Part shown: positions 1 to 10,585 of the stretch, piece by piece
Layout: each line of letters starts with the position of its first letter
Position numbering within the stretch: position 1 is the stretch's first letter
NCBI GenBank assembly: GCA_905221605.1
Contig: CAJNDS010002163.1
Coordinates: forward strand, 437,001 to 501,000
Source of the DNA: Symbiodinium natans
Lineage: Eukaryota > Sar > Dinophyceae > Suessiales > Symbiodiniaceae
Direction of reading: 5' to 3'
DNA length: 64,000 nt
The notes under the pieces: model-generated
Told to the model about the DNA's origin: nothing
Databases searched by the model: none
Seen by the model: only the letters and a program-made list of their open reading frames with translations
Translations under genes and position numbers: made by a program

Positions 1-482
1 AGTTGGGGGCTAGTGTCCTCAAGGTGCATCTGCAAAGACTGCAGAAATCGCACGGCTCCCAAGCTGCTTTTGGAATGTGGGGTTTCCATGTTCAGTTCTT
101 CCCACCACAGAATGTTGCAAGAAGTGGTTCCGAGTCTCCACACACCCTTACGCACGCTAACCCTATAAACCGCTTCAAACCCCTCTGAACCCTTTCAGCC
201 CTAAAAGCCACAAAAGCCCTAACAAAAACCCAAAACGCCCCGAAAGGACCAAGGAGCCCTAAGCAACCCTCCTTTTCGAAGTGTGGGACTTTTCAACCTG
301 AGTGCCAGACATCCTCGTCCCATGGAGACTTACCCAGAGGCAGTATATGTTTTGAAGGGTTAAGGCTTTTGGGTCCTCAGATTCCTCGGAAGGTATGGAG
401 CTCTCTGGGTTTTTCGTGCCCTCCATACCCTGCTTGAGGGTGTAAACCCCTCCAAGCCTAGTAGCAGCCTTTCCCATCTCAG

Positions 483-3400
483 GACTTTCCTGACCTTACG
501 CCCGTCAAGGGTATGGGCAAGGAAGCGCCCGTGAAGAGCGTCTTCAAAGACCCCGTTGCGGCGGTGGTGCCCGAGGGATTGCGGGTTCAAGGATCAAAGG
601 TTCAAAGTCGGGTTCGTATTGTGACGCGGCCCGTTAAAGTCAACTTCCACTTAGATAGGGGTAGAAACAGGGTATCCACTGCAAGCTAGCAGTTCACCCA
701 CACACACACATACATGCCCACATATGTATGTATGTATGTATGTATGCATGCATGCATGCATGCATGCATGCATGCATGCATGCATGTCTGTCTGTGTGTA
801 TATATTTACAATGCGTTGCTTATGCAGTTGTGTTGTTTTTGGATGTCATAGAACTCTACTTGCACCTACCCTCACGGTTGAAGCCGAAAGCGGATCCTAT
901 GCCGAAATCAGAGAGCACGGACAGACATGCCCCGACCTCTTAGGCCGTAAGGCGTTGTGGGTGGGCTCTGTTTAACGTTTAAGGGTTTAAGGGTTTAAGG
1001 GTTTAAGGGTTTAAGGGTTTAAGGGTTTAAGGGTTTAAGGGTTTAAGGGTTTAAGGGTTTAAGGGTTTAAGGGTTTAAGGGTTTAAGGGTTTAAGGGTTT
1101 AAGGGTTTAGGGTTTAGGGTTTAGGGTCATGTGCCTTCAAGCGGCCAGCGGGCCCCGGAGCTGCAGCAAGAAAGGTTTCGACGACAGAGAAGTCCGAAGA
1201 AGTCCAAACCCTGGGCACTTCATGTGTGTATGTGCCCTAAGCCCAGCCTATACATCCAAGTCCCTTCTAAACGACACAAGCTCCAGAAATTCTTGAAACA
1301 ACCTTCAAGCCCTAACCCCTAAACCCTAAACCCTTGAAACAACCTTAGACTCATCCACCCGACCAGCCTCGCGAATCAGGGAATTCAGGGAGGGGTTTGT
1401 ACACAGACCCTGAACCCTAAACCCTCAACCCTCAACCCTAAACCCTAAACCTGGTGTGAGAAGTTCAGAGTTTACCCTAAGAGCCCAAACTTAGGGCTCC
1501 AGGCGTAGGACCCCTAAGCTCGGAAACCGAAGTCTTGAAACCGAGGCCCCAAATCCTCATCTGAAATCTAAGGTTTAGGGTTTAGGGTAATCCCTAAATC
1601 CTTCACCCCAAAACCTTCAACCCCGACTTGTTCTAGTTCCTCTACCCTAAACCCCTCAACCCAAAGCCCTAAAACCCCAAAGCCCCAAGCCCCTAGCACT
1701 CTGGCAGGCTCCCCCGCCCCAAGTCGCCTCCATCTGGTCGGACTGGTCCTGGGACGATCCCAGCTGGTGGGACGATCCCAGCTGGTGGACAGGACCGGGT
1801 TCGGAATTCGAGGATGAGGGTTCAGGGTCTACGGCTTAAGGTCTACTTCGAGGCTCATGGTACTTATGAACCAAGTATAGCTGTACTTGTATCCCACTCC
1901 TAAGCCCCTTGAGTGCGCTAAGATGGTTATATTTCGGCTATAAGTACAGGTATGGTTAGGTTAATAAATACCATGAACCTCCAAGTAGGAGTCTCCCCAA
2001 CATGATGTCAAAATGTGTTTCAAGACTGTTGCGCTGAAGCGTTAAAGGAATGAGGGATCGAGATGTTTGTTTAGGGCTTGTGGTCGTTGCAGGTACAGAA
2101 ACCTAATTTAGTGAGCTTCAAATGTTAATCAGCTGGAGGTATGTTCGTGAAGGTATGTTCCTGATGGGTACCTCAACAGTTTGAGGATCTTAAACCCTAA
2201 ACCCTACGCCTACACCCTAAACCCGAAACCCTAAACCCTAGACCCTAGACCCTGGACCCTGGACCCTAAACCCTAAACCCGAAACCCTAAACCCTAAACC
2301 CAAATCGAAGGGTTTAGAGCTGGGTTGGGGCCATGGGAAGCCCGGTCTCTGCGACCCATCCTTTGAACCTCCTAAGCCACAAACCTTACATCGGGTTTAG
2401 GGTTTAGGGTTTAGGGTTTAGGGTTTAGGGTTTAGGGTTTAGGGTTTTGGGGTTTGGGGTTTGGGGTTTAGGGTTTAAGAACAGCGGCAACTACACAATT
2501 CCAGGGAGGTTGAGCTAACCGCCTCGGGTGGCTTTGTAGAATAGTTCCTGTCCTATTCGAGCGCCTAGTTTTGAGCAACCTCGGCATCCTCCAAAGCCTA
2601 TCCACGAAACCTAAACCTAAACCCTAAACCCTAAACCTCGACACCCCAACGCTGCCCCATGCTTGGACCATGCGGGTATCCGGCTTCTGGCGGCTTCGGG
2701 TTGGGAGGACTTTTGAGAGGGTTAGTTCTCTAAACTCGGGTACTTTTTTGGGGTCCCCTATATAGTATTGCACCCTTACAAGAAGGGCCCCTTTCATTAA
2801 AAGGATCCCAGAACAAAGAACTACCCATAGGTTTAGGGTGATTTTACCAACCTCACCAAACATGCAGTCAGTTCTTTTCTTGGCGTTTATCCTTTGTGCA
2901 GGGCCCCTGCTATGATACGGCCCGCCCTAAGCTCAGAATGTATGAGCTGTATATCCCCAATTTAAAGAACTACTCATGTGGTTTCGAGGTTTTCGGGCTG
3001 CACATCCGTTTCGGTACAGGCTGTTACAAGCAGGCTTGGTTCCCCTGTGGTGCCCTTATTGGCTTCTTCCCTTTCTCTCGGGAGGTGAGGTCCTCTTGCA
3101 AACCGGAAAGGCTCTTTTTTTGTCCAACCTTCCTGGCCACGACATGGCCCTTAGGTTTCGGGTTGGAGCGTTGGGGTTTGGTGTCCCAAGTTCTCAATCC
3201 ACTAATTATATCTTCTCAGGATGCTGAGCTGGACATCCTGGAGTGTTCGGGTTTAGGGTTTAGGGTTTAGGGTTCAGGGAGTTTAGGGTTCCCGAAAACG
3301 CAAACCCCATACCTGACCAGGCTGGGACGATCCGACCTGGTGGGGCTTCGCGCCCGCCAAGACGCCGGCTCAGTCCACAGCACAGGGTGGAGGTGCGGGT

Positions 3401-4151
3401 TTAGGGTTTAGGGTTTAGAGTTTAGGGTTTAGGGTTTAAGGTTCAGGGTTGAGGTTTCAAGGTGCGGAGTGGAAAGTTGAAGTAGTAAGTGAGAATCTAA
3501 ACTGCGCAAGGTACCCACTAATGACTGGTGCCCGACCCTAGGCCCTAAACTCTGAACCCTGAACCCTAAACCCTAAACCTAAATAACCATGCGTTAGGTG
3601 TTGGCTTGTGGGTCGGGGGGTTGTGGGGGGGGGGGGGGGGGGGGGGGCAGCATGCCAGAGTTGCGAAGATTGAGGTTTAGGGTTTGGGGTTTGGGGTTTG
3701 GGGTTGGCAGTTGAAAGTTCGGGACTTGCTGGGCTTGAAGCATAGTGCGAGGAGGTCCAAGGTGCTGGCGTGCAATATGTTGAATCCGGACCTCGCCTCG
3801 AGACTCGATCCCCAGAAACTGCAAGACCATAATTTCTTCAACCTTAAAAACCCGCCCTAGAGTAACCTTTGAGTTTAACCCATGAAGAAAGAGGACATGT
3901 TTGCCCTGTATTAAGGTGCAGCACAAGATGGCTCCTAGGCAAAAGTGGAGAAGTGGAGACGTGCAGATAGAAGCCGGCACAGCGCCAAGATGACCCTAAA
4001 CCCTAAACCCTAAACCCTAAACCCTAAACCCTAAACCCTGAACCCTGAACCCTGAACCCTGAACCCTAAACCCCCAGCCCTGGTAGGTGTTCCACCAGCG
4101 CAAGCAGGTGGTCAGGCAGCCCAACCTCAGTCACCGCATCAGCAATTTTGA
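483..4151 (+). CDS. Multi-exon gene model 1 (Trp/Asp-rich protein, partial)
   Basis: Proposed exons are 483-584, 1708-1819, 3321-3398 and 4087-4151 (stop TGA 4149-4151). The first carries DFPDLTPVKGMGKEAP. The second has a repeated WDDPSWW motif and ends in an acidic EFEDE. The third restarts with WDDPTWW, so exons 2 and 3 probably belong to one protein. The last is Gln/Pro/Gly-rich (AQPQSPHQQF). Phases agree: exon 1 ends phase 0 and exon 2 starts phase 0; exons 2 to 3 and 3 to 4 join in phase 1 through a glycine codon. CCCTAAA-type sequence precedes exon 2 and TTTAGGG follows exon 3. Another possible exon, 3220-3250 (DAELDILECS), has strong splice sites but does not fit this phase chain. I recognise no family; the low-complexity WDDPSWW repeat is the main landmark. 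The true start is not seen. Confidence 0.45.
724..789. repeat. TATG then TGCA microsatellite
   Basis: About five TATG units pass into about eleven TGCA units. Neighbouring open frames rich in Met, His, Cys and Ala are artefacts of this repeat. Confidence 0.9.
974..1127. repeat. TTTAAGGG octamer array ending in TTTAGGG
   Basis: About seventeen copies of an eight-base variant (TTTAAGGG) are followed by three canonical TTTAGGG units. The variant is uniform, so it spread by local tandem expansion rather than by scattered point mutation. Confidence 0.95.
1312..1450. repeat. CCCTAAA-type tracts, degenerate
   Basis: Short CCCTAAA runs with CCCTCAA variants on both sides of a unique stretch. They form the right-hand partner of the TTTAGGG array that ends at 1127. 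Confidence 0.8.
1845..1995. mobile_element. MITE-like dispersed element, family D
   Basis: The ends are near-inverted copies: GAGGCTCATGGTACTTATG on the left and AATACCATGAACCTCCAAG on the right. Related sequence ending in CATGAACCTCC recurs at 22560-22605 and 52660-52785, with a diverged copy at 48975-49055. There is no coding capacity, so I read it as a non-autonomous DNA element. Confidence 0.55.
2401..2477. repeat. TTTAGGG tract with TTTGGGG variants
   Basis: Eight or so perfect TTTAGGG units followed by TTTTGGGG/TTTGGGG variants. CCCTAAA runs lie at 2195-2310, to its left. Confidence 0.95.
2718..2815. mobile_element. Dispersed repeat, family C copy 1
   Basis: It starts AGTTCTCTAAACTCGGGTAC and contains AAAAGGATCCC. 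A homologous stretch lies at 12388-12475 (AGTTCTCTAAACTATGGTCC ... AAAAGGATATC). Related pieces with GTAGTACCTTTTTGGGGT sit at 13193-13260 and, inverted, at 22795-22840. Confidence 0.5.
3993..4073. repeat. CCCTAAA tract, then CCCTGAA variant run
   Basis: Canonical units give way to a block of CCCTGAA units and return to CCCTAAA just before the proposed acceptor of the 4087 exon. Confidence 0.95.
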
Positions 4152-4404
4152 GTTTCGAGTCTTCGGGTTTAGGGTTTAGGGTAGTTTGGGGTTTAGGGTT
4201 TGGTGTTTTCGGTAAGTTAGGGTTTAGGGTTTATAGGATTTAGGGTTTGGGGTTGGGGGTTTGGGATTCAGGGGGTGTAGGATTTAGGGTTTAGGGTTCC
4301 AGCTTATGTTCGGGGGGCTGCCGGGCTAGTTTCAATGTGGATGGTGGCAGAGGTTCGCAAACTTCACTTTCCACTCATGTCAGTTCGGCTCAGGCAAGGG
4401 ACCA

Positions 4405-4525
4405 AAAGGAGGGATCCTGAAAAGGGACCTTAAGGGGTTCTTTAGGGGGTCTTTAGGGGCTACTTAGGTATATTGGGGTTAATAGGGCAATAAGATTAAG
4501 GGTCTCTAGGGGTCCTTCCTTATTA
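4405..4525 (+). mobile_element. Dispersed repeat, family B copy 1
   Basis: Contains AAAAGGGACCTTAAGGGG, then GGGGCTACTTAGGTAT, and ends GGGGTCCTTCCTT. The same order of motifs appears inverted at 18123-18235, with a diverged version at 54655-54725. The ends GGAGGGATCC and GGTCCTTCC suggest short inverted termini. Confidence 0.5.
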
Positions 4526-5304
4526 GCAACGCACTCTCACTGAACAAAATTGAAGCATGGCTTTCCGACTGCCTCAAGGCGCCTGCCCAAACTATGTGCT
4601 TCAGCCATGCAACCCTGCAAAGTAGCCATGCACCTAAACCTAAACCCTCAACCCTAAACCCTTCTCTTTGCATTTTAAACTTTATAAGCCCTCAACTGCT
4701 CATTGGAGCCTACTCCCAGACCATCTTATCCGAGGTCTATGCCGGCGCTGGCCACGCCTGGAGACCTGAAGGAGGGAATCCCCCGCCTCCGACATAGGAT
4801 TTGAAGATAAATAGTGGCCTGAATAAACCCTAAACCCTAAACCCTAAACCATAAACCATAATTTGAATAGGGTCTTGGAGGTTATTATAGTATATGTACA
4901 AAGGGACCTTAAGGGAGTTATTCCGACCCCGACATTAGATTGTCAGGTTCCTATCGTTACCCCGGAGTAGTACAGGCTTTCTGGTCCTTGCAGGGTTTGG
5001 GCAAGGACTTGGCAGAACATCAATCTAGGACAACGGGCGTCCCCTAAACCTAAACCCTAAACCCGTGCCTCAATCGCTTTGAGGTCGACCACAAAGCCGC
5101 CTAGCCAACTCAAGTTCATGACGCCTACAGCCTGGGAAGCTGGGAAGGGTTGGAGCCCCAACCCCCCCGAAACCCAAAGTTTCTGGGGGTATGGGGGGTT
5201 CAGGGCAGAGGTGTTTTGGGGTGAAGGGCGGAACCTGCCCTTCATGAGTTTTGGTAGGGCCCCTCAGATCCCTCCCACCCCCAACTTTCAGCCCACCATG
5301 CCAG

Positions 5305-5348
5305 GAAGAGATCCAAAAGTTCTGTGACAAATACGCCCCTTGGCCAGG
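5305..5348 (+). CDS. Internal exon, unknown protein
   Basis: The frame reads EEIQKFCDKYAPWPG. The acceptor is ACCATGCCAG/G and the donor CCAGG/GTTACTG. The amino-acid mix is protein-like. No neighbour could be joined with confidence and I recognise no family. Confidence 0.4.
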
Positions 5349-5397
5349 GTTACTGTGCTGTGCTGGGCTGGGGCTGGTAACCCAAAAATCCCGAATG

Positions 5398-5595
5398 CTG
5401 AAAACCCTAACCCCAAAACCCTAAGCCCTAACCCCCAAACCCCAAACCCGAAACCCTAAACCCTAAGCCCTAAACCCTAAACCCTAATTAAACCCTAAAC
5501 AAACCCTAAACCCTAAACCCTAAACCCTAAACCCTAAACCCTAAACCCTAAACCCTAAACCCTAAACCCTAAACCCTAAACCCTAAACCCTAACA
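5398..5595. repeat. Long CCCTAAA array
   Basis: Degenerate CCCTAAA-type units become more than a dozen perfect copies at the right end. The array follows the exon at 5305-5348 and precedes a small exon-like segment at about 5718-5748. Confidence 0.95.
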
Positions 5596-5967
5596 ATCCT
5601 TCCACATCTTGTCTTCGCAACCCCAAACCTCACAGCCCCAAACCCTGAAGACTAAAGCTGAAACCTGAAGCTAGTAATGCCACAGCCCTGTACTCAAACC
5701 CTAAAGAAGCTCAGCCCCGAGACCTTGAACAACACGACATAAGGGTTTAGGGTTTAGGGTTTAGGGTGTTGCTTGTGGCCTAGTCACCCAAAATCCTCAA
5801 TCCTTCTAGCCCTACAACCTGAGCGCCTAAACCCGAATCCGCACATCACCGTGAACCGTACAGCTTTAAAGCCTGAACTCAATTCCCTGAAACGCCTAAA
5901 TCCCGAGAAACCTCAAAGCCGAAATGTCCCCGTCGCATGACCCTAAGTATCCCTATTTCCTTTGCAG

Positions 5968-6009
5968 GGCTCTCCAACGACAACACCTAAGCCGTTGAAC
6001 CGTGCATGA
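5968..6009 (+). CDS. Short terminal exon candidate
   Basis: A strong acceptor (ATTTCCTTTGCAG) is followed by a short frame, GSPTTTPKPLNRA, and TGA. The strong polypyrimidine run is the main support; the frame itself is too short to judge. Confidence 0.3.
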   Translation, partial: GSPTTTPKPLNRA

Positions 6010-6441
6010 GCCTCAGCCCTAAAAGCAAAGCCTGAAGCCTAAAGAAGCACCCCTACCCTTGTTCCCTTTTTTCTGAGGTTTAGTTTCCCGTACAATCCCG
6101 TTTAAACCAAAGACGGTACGCTTTCTATTCCTAGGTAACTCTTGGGTCTTGTCCTAAAGCCTACACCCTTAACACCCTCCCCCCCACCCCTCCAAGTCCT
6201 CAAAAGTGCGGTGAGGAACTTGTAGACATCGACCGGGAAAAGGTTGCCGACTGTTTCACAAGGCCTGAGTTTAGGGCTTAGGGTTTAGGACGTGTGGGTT
6301 TTTCGGGTTTATGCTGTTGGGGCTTAGGGTTTGGGAGTTGTGGGTTTTTTCTGCTTCTTGTCTGTTTACTATTGTCGCGGTGTCCAGGGACTCATCATCT
6401 GGGTCCCTCAACCCTGAACCCTACTGTTAACCCCTTTGCAG

Positions 6442-6494
6442 GTGCCCTGAATTGGGGAGCCCTTCTGTGCCGCTGATTCTTTACCACCGTACAT
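6442..6494 (+). CDS. Internal exon candidate
   Basis: CCCTAAA-like sequence leads into CCCCTTTGCAG; the exon ends at ACAT/GTAGGG and a TTTAGGG pair follows. The open frame reads PELGSPSVPLILYHRT. It shows the C-left/G-right arrangement. Confidence 0.4.
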
Positions 6495-6976
6495 GTAGGG
6501 TTTAGGGTTAAATTAGTATTTCTAGTATGTTCCGTAATGATGGGGGTCAACAAACATTGTAAGAAGAAAATCAATCTTCTGAGCACGGTTAGTCCGCAAT
6601 GTCAGACCCCGATGTTGTTTCGTGAGGGCCAAGAGTATTTTTGGGATATGGGTAGTTCCCTGAAGTATAGTATAGAGTTCCTTTTGTGATGTAACGGTCT
6701 GGGGCTAAGTTGAATGTTCATGGGTCGTTTTAAGTATATCAGTAGGATCGTAGGTGGCCCAAGTCAGGTTAGAACCAGTTATGTGTATAGCTACCTACTT
6801 AGAAACCACTTAAAACCACCCCTGAGCCTCCAAGTAAGGGTTGAAGGTTCTGTTTCTGCTGCTCACGCTCTAATCCACAAAAATCCGGGCCACGGCGACA
6901 GGGCTGAGGGAGTTTAGGGTTTCGGGACGCTCGACACTTTCTAAAACCCTAAACCCCAATCCCATCTGTGTCCGAG

Positions 6977-7076
6977 GTGTGAAACGTGGGTGCAGGATCT
7001 ACGCGAGCTGGATTACGCGCTCTCGAAGGTCGCAGCGCAGTTGCGTGCTTCGAGTTTGCCAGACAATATTGGCTCG
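6977..7076 (+). CDS. Internal exon with helical, charged sequence
   Basis: The frame contains WVQDLRELDYALSKVAAQL and then SSLPDNIGS, a good amphipathic-helix pattern. CCCTAAA sequence lies at 6943-6962 and the acceptor is TGTCCGAG/G. The donor CTCG/GTAGGCCCTTGGG is the first base of a dispersed element (family A), so the following intron looks element-derived. Acceptor CTCTTGCCAG at 7191 would close that intron. No family recognised. Confidence 0.55.
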
Positions 7077-7191
7077 GTAGGCCCTTGGGATATTTTATAT
7101 TTTCCCGTATTCGGTTCAAGAGGATCATATCTAGGAATATTTTACAGGGGGTTCTACCTAAGGGCCATCCCAGTTGGGAATCTCTTGCCAG
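7077..7191 (+). mobile_element. Introner-like dispersed element, family A copy 1
   Basis: The element runs from GTAGGCCCTTGGGATATTTT to TAAGGGCCATCCCAGTTG. GGCCCTT and AAGGGCC are inverted near its ends. It begins at a splice donor and its tail leads to CTTGCCAG. Copies or fragments lie at 7870-7965, 21724-21800, 24553-24640 and 34195-34350. Confidence 0.6.
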
Positions 7192-7466
7192 GTCTATAAT
7201 CTTCATGACTCGAGTTCCCCTAGAAACCTGGACCCTAAACACCAAAACCTAAACCCTAAACCCTAAACCCTAGACCCTAAACCCCAAAACCTAAACCCTG
7301 AACCCTGAACCGCCCCAAATGCAACAAAACAAGCGCAATCTCAAGCGTGAAGACCCAAAACCCTCAACCAAAACATCGACCCTCGTGCCTGAATCCCCAA
7401 GTCCAGGACTTGGGTTGGGTTTTGGGGGTTAATTTTACCCTAAACCCTAAACCCTAAACCCTAAAG

Positions 7467-7505
7467 GATCTGCTGTGGTTATGCTTCAGCGACGAGCCTG
7501 GTGAG
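7467..7505 (+). CDS. 39-nt exon flanked directly by heptamer tracts
   Basis: The preceding CCCTAAA tract ends CCCTAAAG and supplies the AG itself. The exon reads DLLWLCFSDEPGE and is followed at once by GTTTAGGTTTGAGG. Phase is 0 at both ends. It is one of the clearest cases of an exon set straight between a C-type and a G-type tract. Confidence 0.45.
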
Positions 7506-7591
7506 GTTTAGGTTTGAGGCTTGAGGATCGAAACCCTAAACCCTAAACCCAGGAACGAAAACGTATCCTTCCCGTGGACCCTCATCCCTTT

Positions 7592-7690
7592 TTTAGGGCT
7601 TCTTTCTTTTTAGGGTCCAGTAGGTTTTGGGCTTCTTACTTTTTAGGGTTCAGCAGGCTTAGGGCTTCTTACTCTTTTAGGGTTCAGTAA
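7592..7690. repeat. Three-copy 36-38 bp tandem repeat
   Basis: The unit contains AGGGCTTCTTACTTTTTAGG and TTCAGTAGG and is repeated three times with small changes. It holds TTTTAGGG words, so it may have grown from heptamer sequence. Confidence 0.75.
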
Positions 7691-7869
7691 GCTCCCCCGG
7701 ATCTAAACCAAGAGGGGTAGTTCCCTTTTTATCATTCCTAGGGTTGCTCTTGGACCCAGTAGTGTGCGGGGCTGCACTGCACAGTGTCGTGTCAGGGAGG
7801 CACTGGTACCCATGCTTTCGTTCAGGGCCCTGATCCCAAGCTGAATGCGTTTCAGGGCTTTAAGGCTTT

Positions 7870-7965
7870 GCTAGGTAGGGTGTTTTACTTTTTCCCTTAT
7901 CCGGTAAACATTGATCACGTTTAGGAGCATTTTCTCAGAGGTTTCTAGGGTCATCCTAGTTTATG
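7870..7965 (+). mobile_element. Family A element, diverged copy 2
   Basis: Shares TTTTCCCTTATCCGG, the TTTAGGAGCATTTT segment and the terminal TCATCCTAG with the other copies, but its start is eroded. Confidence 0.4.
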
Positions 7966-8059
7966 CCGAAACTCAGAGTGCTGAATGGCTTTACCTTCCA
8001 GCCGGAGCCTTGTACTAGGTTCTCCGCCCCATCCTCCTCCTGCACATTGAGCCCTAAAC

Positions 8060-8200
8060 CTAGACACTAAATCGTGTAAAGTAGAACCTTCAACCTTAAT
8101 GCCCTAAACCCCCTAAGCCTAAACCCCAAATCGCGTAAAGTACATAGCCCTCACCCCTCAAGCCCTAAAACCCCCTAAGCCCTAAGCACGAAAGAAACTC
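8060..8200. repeat. Degenerate CCCTAAA region with a 48-bp duplication
   Basis: AAATCGTGTAAAGTAGA and AAATCGCGTAAAGTACA lie about 45 bases apart, each inside CCCTAAA-type sequence, which marks a local duplication. Confidence 0.6.
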
Positions 8201-8208
8201 GCCTGTAG

Positions 8209-8262
8209 GCTCGGAATCCGATATCGCTTCTTCAGGTGCGGCGGGATGTTTGCCTCTTCATC
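8209..8262 (+). CDS. Internal exon candidate
   Basis: After C-type sequence and CTCGCCTGTAG the frame reads ARNPISLLQVRRDVCLF, and TTTAGGG units begin at once (8263). An inner donor, CTTCAG/GTGCGG, is also possible. Confidence 0.4.
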
Positions 8263-8861
8263 TTAGGGTTTAGGGTTTAGGGTTATAACCTTGTACCCTG
8301 TACCTGTAAAAAAGGGTGAACGACTCCCACGACATGAGGTACGGCAGCTAGAAGAAAGCCGCCACGGGTTGCCAGCAACTTTTGGGGGTTCATTTAGGGC
8401 TTGGGGATGAGGGTGTAGGCTTTAGGGAATGTAGGCTTTTGGGGTTTAGGTGCTCTATCGTGAACTTAGTTCTGGGTTTTTTGGTTGAGACTTAGGCGTG
8501 GAAGCGTGGTTGGAATGCATGGACTGTGTCCAACTCGCAGCAGGTGTTGTTATGTGAGCCCTAAGCCCTAAACCCTAAAGCCTAAACCCTAAACCCTAAA
8601 CCCGGTCCAACTTAAGCCTGCACATGGTGGTTGTGCACGTTGCACACGGGTGTCACCATTCCAACATGAGCACACACACACACACCTCACGCTCTCGACC
8701 GCCCCAAAGCAAGTTCGGCCAAGTTCAAACCCCTCGCAGAACAGCCACTAAACCCTGAACACCGAGTGCCAGAATGAGGAGGGCAGTAGGAAAGTAGGTG
8801 CCTTTCCTCGGCCTTTCCGCCGTTTCGGGGGGGTTCAGGGATCCGTCGACCTTTGCGCCAG

Positions 8862-8900
8862 GCGCGCCTGCGCGAGCTGGAAGCCATCCGTGGATTCCAG
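8862..8900 (+). CDS. Short internal exon ARLRELEAIRGFQ
   Basis: Acceptor CCTTTGCGCCAG, donor TTCCAG/GTCAAGG, phase 0 at both ends. The 13-residue frame is charged and helix-like. A poly-G run and G-type repeats follow from 8920. Confidence 0.45.
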
Positions 8901-9187
8901 GTCAAGGCGAGGGGCTGCGGGGGAGGGGGGGGGGGGGGTTGGGGTTTTAGGGTTTGGGAGATCGGGGTTTGGGGTTTAGGAGTTTGGGATTTGGGGGTTA
9001 AGGGGTTGCAGCAGCGTCTGCTCTTAAAAAGAGACCCAAGCACGCGCACATGCCTAGCGACCGAGGGGGTTCTGAGGGGTTTACGAGTTGAGGGTTTCTT
9101 TGAGGGAGGGGGATTTCTTGTTCCTTTGCGATAGAAGGCAGTCTCAAGTAACCTTAAGCCCCGGAGCCTCAATCCGTCTGAAGCCCT

Positions 9188-9490
9188 CAACCCTAAACCC
9201 TAAACCCTGAACTCCGAACCCTAAACCCTAAACCCTAAACGCTAAACCCTAAACCCTAAGCCCTAAACCCTAAACCCTAAACCCTAAACCCTAAACCCTA
9301 AACCCTAAACCCTAAACCCTAAACCCTAAACCCTAAACCCTAAACCCTAAACCCTAAACCTAACCCTAAACCCTAAACCCTAAACCCTAAACCCTAAACC
9401 CTAAACCCTAAACCCTAAACCCTAAACCCTAAACCCTAAACCCTAAACCCTAAACCCTAAACCCTATAAACCCTATAAACCCTAAACCCA
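9188..9490. repeat. Longest CCCTAAA array of the window
   Basis: About forty near-perfect units with a few CCCTATAAA variants at the right end. The array stops a few bases before the acceptor CACCCCCAG of the next exon candidate. Confidence 0.98.
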
Positions 9491-9499
9491 CACCCCCAG

Positions 9500-9572
9500 A
9501 GGCCAAGCAGGGTCACCTGCCCGGCTGCATGTGTCCTGCATGCAAGGCCTCGGTCTCCACGGGCTGTGGGAT
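9500..9572 (+). CDS. Exon candidate with Cys-rich motif
   Basis: The long C-type array ends at CACCCCCAG. One open frame reads HLPGCMCPACKASVSTGC, with CxCxxC spacing like a small zinc-binding element. G-type repeats start at 9573. Two other frames are also open, so the reading is not secure. Confidence 0.4.
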
Positions 9573-9574
9573 GT

Positions 9575-10060
9575 AGGGTTTCGGGGGGGTTGAGGGTTTA
9601 GGGTTTAGGGGTTTAGGGATTTTGGGGGTTTAGGGTTTAGGGTGTAGGGTTCTAGGGTCTATAGAGTTTAAGGATTTAATTGGGGGGGGGTTGAAGAGTT
9701 GGGCTTTGGGGTTTGGAAGTCGTGTGGCTTAGGCTTTGGGGTTTTGGGGGGGCGGGGGGGGGGGGGGGGGGGGGGGGGGTTGGGGGCTTTTGGGGCTTTG
9801 AGGGGTTGGGGGTTGAGGGGGTGGGGTTTTAGGGGTTTACGGGCTTTAGGCGGTTTTAGGGGGTGTAGGGGGTTGAGGGCTTCAGGGTTAGATTTGGGGG
9901 TTTACGGGGAAAGGGCTGACATAGGGTTGACGTCGGGTTTAGGGGTTTGAAGGTTTCAGGGCTTGGGGGGTGGGGGGGGGGTGTGTAAAAAAGGGCTTAG
10001 GAGATTTTAGGGGTTACGGGGGGGTTTGGGGGGGTGGGGGCTGGTGTTTGGAGGGTTTAG
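9575..10060. repeat. G-rich degenerate heptamer region with poly-G
   Basis: TTTAGGG, TTTGGGG and poly-G runs (about 9738-9779, 9966-9980). Coding potential here is Gly/Trp/Phe-rich artefact. Confidence 0.85.
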
Positions 10061-10438
10061 GGGGATGCCTGTTTAACAGAATATAGTAGAACGTAAGACA
10101 GTCTGTTAAAGAAACAACCCTACAGCCTGAAGAAGGGATCGTTTTCCCAGGAGCAAAGAGCTTTCGGGAGTTCTCGGTCCGATCTTTCAGGTTAGAGAGA
10201 GCACCAACAGATTGCAATGTGGGTTTAGGGCTTAGGGCCGACCTAAATTCGGTTTCGGGCTTGAGGGTTTCGGTTTACGGGGTAACCCTGAAATGCCCAA
10301 GCCACTGGCAGATTCCCTCTAGTTGTGACGACTGAGGGCCAAGTGCTCCTTGTCATGGATCCTTAGAGAAAACCCGCCGCCGCGGCGAAGAGTTTAGAGT
10401 TTGAGCTTTGGGATTTGGAAGTCGTGTGGCTTTGGCAG

Positions 10439-10585
10439 GAGAACAAGTTTGCCCGAGCTGTCGGCACGGAGACGACCTCGGAGGACTGCAGTCTTCAGAA
10501 GTGTTATGGATCTTCTCAAGGCTTGTTAAAGGGCTGTGAAATCTGGCAGGCTTTCTCAAGCGTGATCCAATGCCAGAGCAAGTGA
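10439..10585 (+). CDS. Terminal exon, 48 codons, Cys-containing
   Basis: Acceptor GGCTTTGGCAG, frame ENKFARAVGTETTSEDC, then LQKCYGSSQGLLKGCEIW and a tail ending QCQSK, TGA at 10583-10585. Six cysteines and an even codon mix make it one of the better single exons. Family not recognised. A possible upstream exon is about 10362-10392 (RKPAAAAK). Confidence 0.5.
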   Translation, partial: ENKFARAVGTETTSEDCSLQKCYGSSQGLLKGCEIWQAFSSVIQCQSK

